Origin: Protopterus annectens
Lineage: Eukaryota > Chordata > Ceratodontiformes > Protopteridae
Assembly (NCBI RefSeq): GCF_019279795.1
Contig: NC_056745.1
Span: forward strand, 1,487,544,851 to 1,487,608,850
DNA: 64,000 bases
Direction: 5' to 3'
A program made the translations under genes and the position numbers. The notes beneath the pieces were generated by a model. That model did not search any database. It was not told the origin of the DNA and saw only the letters and a list, made by a program, of their open reading frames with translations. This document shows, one piece after another, positions 57,722 to 64,000 of the stretch; position 1 is the stretch's first letter; each line of letters begins with the position of its first letter.

Positions 57722-59680
57722 ACATTGAAGAAAGGGAAGATTGTTTAGAAGCTTTAAACACTTGCAGTATAGTTTTGAATACTTCAAGAGACTTTAAAAT
57801 TTATAATTACTCGGAGATTAATATATCATCCGAGATGGCTGACTTATTATCAAAGGGACATACTTTTGTTCCAACTGCACACACCCAAATAGCTGACATT
57901 TTAATAGATTTAAAACTTTTTGTTCGTAAAATGAATTTGAATTTGCTAATGGGTGATCATTTACCAACCCAGAATGACTACTATATTCCAAGTGTTTATA
58001 ACCCTCCTACCCACTTGATTTTGTCCTTCTTCGAACAGATGTGCGAAACTGATATTAGGAACTCGCTGTTTAGTAGTAGGCATGGTTATTTCCAACAACA
58101 CAATGTCTCAAGAGAGGAAAGGGACATACTTAACTTTTTGAGTTCCTCTTATGTGAGAGTTATGAAACCAGATAAGGGAGGGGGCCTGGCGATTATGAAT
58201 GTAACAGACTATAACCAAAGAATGTTATCGATCTTAAACACTGAGACATACAGTGAAGTGTCAAGGAATGAGTTAAATATAGCTATGAATAGAGTGAATT
58301 CCTTGCTGTATGATTTATATATTGAAGGGCGTATTGACAAGAATGTGTTTGAATTCTTGAAGATGCCAGCACCGAGACTACCTATTATTTTCGGAATTCC
58401 GAAAATTCATAAAAGTGTAGCAGACCCATCAATGAGGCCATTAGTAGATGCAAGGGGAAGTATGACATATGCTTGCGCTAAAGCTGTTGACAACATTCTT
58501 AAAAAATATGTTGCCCAAGATTTCATAGGTTCATAGATTAGTACTAGAGACCCAAATTTCAAAAGATTCCTGGTCCTTTTTGCAACATATTAATCAAATT
58601 CCATTTTTTGAAAGTGTCTTATTTTTGACAATAGATGTCAAGGATTTGTATTCTTTGATTCCCCATCAGGAAGCCATTGAAAGGTCAGCACTGTTTATGC
58701 AAACCCATAATGCCCCTAGAGATAAAGTGAACTTGGTGACAGAATTAATAGACATAGTACTGTCTTATAATTATGTCACCTTTAATGGTAAATTTTACCA
58801 TCAAAGAGTGGGAGTTGCGATGGGGTCCCCATGTGGGGCCAGTGTGGCTAATACGGTCATGGCACACTGGGAGAGACAACATGTCTTACAAAATCCTTGG
58901 TGCCAACAACACATAAAATTTTACACGCGATTCTTGGACGACATTTTTGTGATGTTTGTCGGCCAGGAATCAGAGGCACTGAGAGTTATAGACATGTTTA
59001 ATAACAGCACAGGGTTTTTGGAATTCACTTATTCTGTACATAAGGACAAGATTTCATATCTTGACATTGAATTAAGGAAAGATTATAGAGAATTAGTGTA
59101 TTTAGCAAAAATTTTCCGTAAGAGTACTTACTCAGATTCCTTCCTTCATTTTTCCAGCTGCCACCCTTTTTCACAGAAGAAATCTGTGATTAAGGGGCAG
59201 TTAGTTAGGGCAGCTAGGATGTCCACAAAAGATGAGGACTTTATAGCCGAATGCAATACACTAAAGAACTTTTTCTTACAGAGAGGTTACCCTCTCGATT
59301 TGTTCATGACCCTCCTTGAGGAAGTGAAAGCTAAGGGACATGGAGGAGTGTTCCCACCAATTTTGAGTAATAAAAATATGACTTTGGTTTGTAGTGACAA
59401 ACAGGGGTCTGACGAGTTGTTCAGCCCTTATTGCTTTATTTCCACTTTTGCCATGGAATCCTTTGAAATAGTTAACATCATTTGTAAGAATTGGGGGTTA
59501 CTGCTGAACCATAATGAGACACGTACAACTTTCCCCGAATGCCCGAAAATAGTTTTCAGACGTGGTGCAAATTTGAAACAAATCTTAGAAAACAGAGCCA
59601 CTGTGATGAAAAAGAAACTGGGTACATTCAAATGTTACACGTGTAACCAATGCAAATATATCCATGAGGGTAACAGTTGA
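57722..59680 (+). pseudogene. PLE reverse transcriptase
   Basis: RNA-dependent DNA polymerase of the PLE, related to telomerase reverse transcriptase. The first part (to 58,536) carries KPDKGGGLAIMNVTDY and IIFGIPKIHKS with MRPLVDARGS, the conserved N-terminal fingers motifs. The second part (from 58,580) has FLTIDVKDLYSLIPH (motif A), FYHQRVGVAMGSPCGASVAN (motif B), FYTRFLDDIFVMF (motif C, catalytic Asp pair) and YLDIELRKD. It ends with SSCHPFSQKKSVIKGQLVRA, a PLE signature. The order is complete and the catalytic Asp residues are present, but the region is split between frames and so is not functional as it stands. The Cys-rich linker GTFKCYTCNQCKYIHEGNS begins at its end. Confidence 0.88.
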
Positions 59681-60034
59681 CAGAGCCACAGTGATGAAAA
59701 AGAAACTGGGTACATTCAAATGTTACATGTGTAACCAATGCAAATATATCCATGAGGGTAACAGTTGACAGAGCCACAGTGATGAAAAAGAAACTGGGTA
59801 CATTCAAATGTTACACGTGTAACCAATGCAAACATATCCATGAGGGTAACAGTTGACAGAGCCACAGTGATGAAAAAGAAACTGGGTACATTCAAATGTT
59901 ACACGTGTAACCAATGCAAACATATCCATGAGGGTAACAGTTGACAGAGCCACAGTGATGAAAAAGAAACTGGGTACATTCAAATGTTACATGTGTAACC
60001 GATGCAAATATATCCATGAGGGTAACAGTTGTTG
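59595..60034 (+). repeat. Five tandem 88-bp copies of the PLE Cys-rich linker
   Basis: GAGCCACAGTGATGAAAAAG starts units at 59,595 (with one difference), 59,683, 59,771, 59,859 and 59,947, each exactly 88 bp apart. Each unit includes the codons for KCYTCNQCKYIHEG, the Cys-x2-Cys-x2-Cys-like linker that precedes GIY-YIG in PLE proteins. Units differ at only a few bases (for example ACATGTGTAAC against ACACGTGTAAC), so the amplification is recent or homogenised. As 88 is not a multiple of three, the repeats shift frame relative to one another. Confidence 0.95.
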
Positions 60035-60287
60035 TATTAGGGATGTTAAGATCAAAGCCAGGGACAAGTATGACTGCAACAGTAAGCAAGTAGTGTATTT
60101 GGCAAGCTGCACCCACTGTCCCGCAATCTATGTCGGCAAAACCAACAGAAGACTAAGGGACAGGACATATGAACACATATATAGTATTAACAATAGTAAA
60201 TCCACAAACGCATTGGCAAGACACATTTTAGAACAGCCCACACATAATTTCAAATTTAGCGTCATACAACAACTGTACAATGACTGA
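59928..60287 (+). pseudogene. PLE GIY-YIG endonuclease domain
   Basis: The last 88-bp unit leads into VVYLASCTHCPAIYVGKTNR, where VYL and YVG are the two halves of the GIY-YIG motif. RRLRDRTYEHIYSI follows and carries the conserved Arg and Glu/His positions. NALARHILEQPTHNFKF then corresponds to the copy B remnant at 18,851-19,054. In PLEs this nuclease nicks the target DNA to prime reverse transcription. Similarity to the family C-terminus continues past 60,287 to about 60,423 in another frame. The domain is part of the same broken element. Confidence 0.82.
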
Positions 60288-60910
60288 AGAGGTGGTCCGG
60301 AGTCACTTAGATTGGAAAGGTTAGAGCTTTGTTGGCAATTGAGGCTGAATGCCTGCCAGTTTCCTGGCCTGAATGAGTGTAATTCGATTATGTGTGTCCT
60401 ACGCTTGAAAAATCTGTTAAGGTGAATTCTCATTTGTATTTTTAGATTTGAGACTTTGCTACTTTTATGAGCAAATACATGTGCAGTTCTTTGAGATCAA
60501 AATTACAGGTCAAAACTTTATTTTTATCTATTTTTTAACTATTTTAACATTGTTAGTTATATAAAGCTTAACATAATTCTTTACTTGGAGATTTTTTATA
60601 CATTTTTATATTTACATTTGTTGGTATATTATTTTTATATTTTTTATCATTGTTCATTATAGCATTGTATTTTCTGAGTTGCAACCTGCATGTATATGAG
60701 ATTTTATATAGGTAGAAATTAAACAAACAATATATAAAAAACAAATAATAAAAAATAAAAAATAAAGAATTAACTAGCAGTTGCAAGTCTCACCAGTAGG
60801 GTGAGCTCTCTGCGCAGTACATGTGTAGTGCTGCGTGACTTCAACGTGATTTCAATGAGATTTGGGTGCTATAAAATGCTCTAGTGGATTATTAACTTAA
60901 AGTTTTGTTT

Positions 60911-60950
60911 CTGATGAAGTTGGATACTTAAATCTGACGAAAAGTGCATG
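60911..60950 (+). ncRNA. Degraded hammerhead-like motif in PLE copy C
   Basis: CTGATGA (60,911-60,917), the same extra A, GTTGGAT (60,919-60,925), loop ACTTAA, ATCTGAC (60,932-60,938), then GAA (60,939-60,941). Stem II is 7 bp with two G-U pairs. Its sequence differs from copies A and B but pairs throughout. After GAA, the short stem III and the stem I partner seen in A and B are not preserved, so this copy is unlikely to cleave. Confidence 0.4.
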
Positions 60951-61009
60951 TTTAAAGAGAAGCTTAAATAAATATTTAAAACGCAGGTTTCGTAGTGGAT
61001 TTTTCACGT

Positions 61010-63145
61010 GGTGTTGGAAGACAGTGTCTGGGAAGTTTTTTGTTTAGGTTTGGTGAAGGCAGGTACATTTCCATTTAGTGGACAGGTGTTTGAAAAGTTG
61101 GGTTTTGACATTTTCTGAGTTTGGTGTGGTTCTTAGTGTGGAGGGAAGGTAATTCCATTGCTTTCCTAGTGAGAAAGATAGGAGAAGTTAGCCAGCAGGA
61201 CGTTTAGGTTTATGGATAGTAATTAAGTTCTGATTTTCAGATCTGAGAGTTCTGTTGGGTGTATAAGAGGGAAGGATGTTAGTTAGACCGGGACATTTTA
61301 TTGGGTGAAATATGAGTCTATGTGCAGTAGTGAGTTGGAGATAGTCTAGGTAGTTTGGGAGTTCAAGCCATTTCAGGGATTGTAGGGTTAGGCAGTGATG
61401 GGTGGTATTTTTAGATTTAGAGGCAAATTTAGAGATTTTGTTGTAGCAGTTTTCTAGTTTAGAGGTGATAGCGGAGGACAGTTTGGTTAGGAGAGGGGCT
61501 CTGTATAATAAGGAAGGAAGAAGATAAGTCGAGGCCAGAGTTTGCCTGGTAGAATTGGAGAGAAAGCAATTATTCCTATACAGCATACCTAGCTTTTGGT
61601 GTTTTTTCTTAATATTTTATTGAATATGAATATCAAACTTGAGGTGTTCATCTGCAGTAATGCCAAGTAGTTTGGCAGAGGGGACCACTTCTATAGGTGA
61701 GCTGGTTTGACTATAGACTTTGAAGTTGTTTTTATCATAGGAGAGGGTCTTTGTGGGAGGGAATAGTAGAATCTTTGATTTATTTGCATTGCGAGAGAGG
61801 TGGTTTTGGCACATCCAGTTTTCAGTTGTTGAGAAGGCAGTTTGGGTTTTAGTCAGCAATTCAGAGAGGTTTGAGGCAGAGCAGACTAAGGTTGAATCGT
61901 CTGCGTATTGAATGATTTTAGCATCAGGAATAGCAGTGTGAAAGTTATTGATGAAGATGTTAAAAAGCATTGGCCCAAGGATGGATCCCTGTGGTATGCC
62001 AGTTGGGGTAGGTAGGAAGGAAGAGGTGGAGTTCTTCAATTTGACTGTGTGATCTGTCTGATAGATAGCTGGAAAACCGGGATAAAGCATTATGTGAGAG
62101 ATTAAGGTTTGAGAGATGGCAGAAAAGGTGCTTGTGGGAAACAGTATCAAAGGCTTTAGACAGATCGAATAAAACAGTAGAAACTAAAGGTCCTGAATCT
62201 CGGGCTTGATTGACAGTTTCTAGGAAAGAGAGTGGAGTGGTTATTGTGCTATGGCCTGGGCGGAAGCCATGCTGGGTAGGAGTGAAAAGATTGTTTTTGG
62301 TCAGGAAAGGCATAAGTTGGAGGTGGATACATTTTTCTAGGATTTTGGAGATTGGTGAGAGCAAAGCAATGGGGGGAAAGTTATAAGGGTATTTTTGCTT
62401 CCTTTATGAAATGGAAAAATAAAAGCTGAGCATCAGAGTTTGGGGACATATGATTCTTTTATGGATTGGTTAATAATGATGCTGATTGGGAGAGCAATGC
62501 CATCAGCAGCACATTTTAAGAAGGAAGAGGGGAATATTGTCTGGAGCGTTAGAGCAAGGTTTAAGTTTGGACAAAAGTGTTTTTATAAAGTTAGTGGAGA
62601 TGGGGTTGAGTTCAAACAGATGAGGTGAGTTAGAAGTGGGAGAGTGTAGAGCACTTGGGTTATTATTGGGAAATGTCTTGGTGAGGGTAGTAACAGTGTC
62701 TACGAAAAATGAGTTAAATTCAGAGTCTAGTTCGAGGTCAGATTTACTTGGGTCAGGACAGGGATTATTTCTGGAGCCTGGCTTGAGGAGTGAGTTTATT
62801 GAGTTCCAGAATTTTTGGGGGGTTTTATTGTTATTGAACTGAAGTTTGATAGTAGGATTTTTCGTCTTTGGTGATCAGTCGTTTTGCATGGTTGTGGAGC
62901 TGTTTGTAGTGGAGCAAGGTATTGGCCAGTTTATTGTTTTGGTAAAGCTTCCATAGTTTGTCTCTGTGGTGCATGATCTGTTTTGTCTCTTTGGATAGCC
63001 AAGGAGCAGTTTTAGTTTTTATCCTTTTGTTTCTTAGTGGGGCTAGTGAGTTTAAAGTATCAAGGAAGACAGAGTTGAAGTATTCTATAGCATTGTCAAG
63101 AGGAAAGATGTTTAGAATTTGCCAGTTCATTTGTTTGTTTTTTTA
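61010..63145 (-). mobile_element. 5'-truncated LINE of the CR1/L2/Rex1 group
   Basis: Minus-strand coding sequence from the linker between endonuclease and RT (about 63,130) to the protein C-terminus (about 61,030). The endonuclease is missing, consistent with 5' truncation near 63,145. The 3' side stops abruptly against the end of PLE copy C without a UTR or tail. A matching-orientation LINE tail is at 56,238-56,345. The simplest reading is that the PLE interrupted the LINE, but no target duplication was identified. Confidence 0.82.
61030..63130 (-). pseudogene. LINE ORF2 remnant: linker, reverse transcriptase, C-terminus
   Basis: Read on the minus strand from the right. The linker includes LNSLAPLRNKRIKTKTAPW and YKQLHNHAKRLITKDEKSYY. 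Next comes FNSFFVDTV with NAPDNIP (about 62,540-62,700), then LLSPISKILEKCIHLQL and PTQHGFRPGHSTITT. VLFDLSKAFDTVSHKHLF is RT motif A, GIPQGSILGPMLFNIFINNF motif B and IIQYADDSTLV motif C with the catalytic Asp pair. The thumb, a long C-terminal region and a final SLGKQWNYLPSTLRTTPNSE segment follow; the last is the W-N-x-L-P motif of L2/CR1 proteins. Stops and frame changes divide it: breaks near 62,500, 62,150, 61,610 and 61,187. The clade within CR1/L2/Rex1 is not resolved. It is distinct from the CR1 copy at 1,429-2,769 (YADD against FTDD, different C-terminus). Confidence 0.85.
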
Positions 63146-64000
63146 GTTCCTGTTTTACTGTCCTTGGGTTACTTAGGACATTTTATCACCCACTGGCCAA
63201 TTCATTTCCCATCTGCCCACCTTATCCACTACATATCCATCCATTTGTTGGGTACGTCTTCTTCTCCAAGACGGTACCCTCTGATGATGACTATGACTTC
63301 ACTGGCAAAACTGGCTGACTGCTGGGGATATTCAGAGACCAACTGCCACTGAATATGTGGACAAGTGCTTTTTTAATTTCATACTGTACTTAACACATCA
63401 GAGACACATGCATTCTGGCATAAAGTGTACCTAATACAAGATCTCTTGGCATGCCACACCTTACCTTACTTACTGTAAGGTGGCTGCAGGTATGCTGTCT
63501 CTTTGTTACTTTAGTTAAAATTAGTCTCTAATATCTTCCACAGGATACTACTGTTGTTTTTGTCTGACCCTCATCTTTAAAATTACCCTGAAGTCACTTA
63601 AACTTCCCACCCTTGTCTTTGTAAGTGACTCAGGACAGTTAGCAGTATGCACAGATGTCTTGCTCCTCAACCAGCAGGCATGCTGTCTTATACGTCTTGC
63701 AAATATTTTGGTAATGATGTTTCATATAATGTGGGTTACATCTCACTCCTTGTAGCATGTGCATTTACTACATGAAAAACCATATTTACATCAATTGGTG
63801 ATCCGGATAGTCCCCAGACTGGCACCCCTTTCATCCTGAAATTAAGGCTCAAGAAAGAAAAAAAAAAAAATAACCAGGCTCCAAATTTGAAGAAGAAAAA
63901 AATGGATTATATCCTAGAAATGTAGTAAAGAGCTTTGCTACAATTACAAGGATGCACTTATACTAAAATTATTTTAAGCAGCTGTGATATCAGCTTCCTG
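63146..64000. other. Intron 2 sequence to the window end
   Basis: No exon, repeat family or mobile-element protein recognised. Short open frames exist (63,119-63,352 plus strand, 77 codons), but these have no family features. An A-rich run with GAAAGAAAAAAAAAAAAA lies near 63,856-63,871. The next MAPK12 exon is presumably beyond 64,000. Confidence 0.6.

Larger units (their letters stand above)
56684..61008 (+). mobile_element. Penelope-like element (copy C), nearly full length, broken
   Basis: In order: an N-terminal domain (to 57,721), a reverse transcriptase (57,722 to about 59,560), a Cys-rich linker amplified into five 88-bp units, a GIY-YIG endonuclease (to about 60,287 and beyond in another frame), an AT-rich 3' UTR and a degraded hammerhead-like motif at 60,911. 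This gene order with a C-terminal GIY-YIG is that of Penelope/Neptune elements, which lack LTR-type integrase and capsid genes. The coding region is interrupted in several places, so the copy is inactive. The 3' end is at about 61,008, where minus-strand LINE coding begins. The 5' end is not marked by any repeat; 56,684 is only where the frame opens. Confidence 0.85.

Noticed and set aside
56684-61008. LTR retrotransposon, retrovirus or DIRS element
   Set aside because: RT motifs and the C-terminal GIY-YIG endonuclease are those of Penelope-like elements. No LTRs, gag, integrase, protease or tyrosine recombinase were seen anywhere in the window.

Overview
The window reads as repeat-rich DNA from a non-mammalian vertebrate with a large genome. 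The evidence is two spliced exons of a p38-type MAP kinase (best fit MAPK12/p38 gamma), a CR1-clade LINE, a second LINE of the CR1/L2/Rex1 group, Penelope-like elements (PLEs) with a GIY-YIG endonuclease, and tRNA-derived SINEs including a MIR-like CORE-SINE. An amphibian, lobe-finned fish or cartilaginous fish would fit; the sequence does not settle which. Nothing prokaryotic, and no retroviral, LTR or Polinton-type element, was recognised.

Layout. 1-290: 3' tail of a PLE (copy A). 363-44,930: a satellite of about 500 units of about 76 bp, all in one orientation, interrupted by a tRNA-SINE (688-833), a CR1 LINE (1,429 into a gap), a 5'-truncated PLE (copy B, 16,359-19,054) and two 500-base assembly gaps. 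The satellite has layered higher-order structure: 454-bp six-unit and about 530-bp seven-unit repeats, and kilobase blocks recurring at offsets of about 2.99, 6.29 and 11.4 kb. 44,931-45,020: at the right edge the last unit runs straight into a tRNA-like SINE head with a B box, at the spacing found in MIR elements. The satellite therefore looks like an amplified CORE-SINE core. 45,021-50,547: mostly unrecognised sequence with a 56-bp minisatellite, a LINE 3' tail and a GA/GT-rich tract ahead of the kinase gene. 50,558-51,340: MAPK12 exons 1 and 2, plus strand. From 51,341 to the end lies intron 2, at least 12.6 kb long, holding a small inverted-repeat element, a CA tract, a 40-bp minisatellite of about 76 units, a LINE tail, a near full-length but broken PLE (copy C) and a 5'-truncated LINE on the minus strand.

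The kinase is the only host gene recognised. Its first 81 codons (Gly-rich loop, catalytic Lys, helix-C Glu) are intact with good splice sites; exon 3 was not found. The rest is mobile-element biology. The most notable items are the SINE-derived satellite and a hammerhead-ribozyme-like motif in all three PLE tails, whose stem II changes by compensating substitutions.
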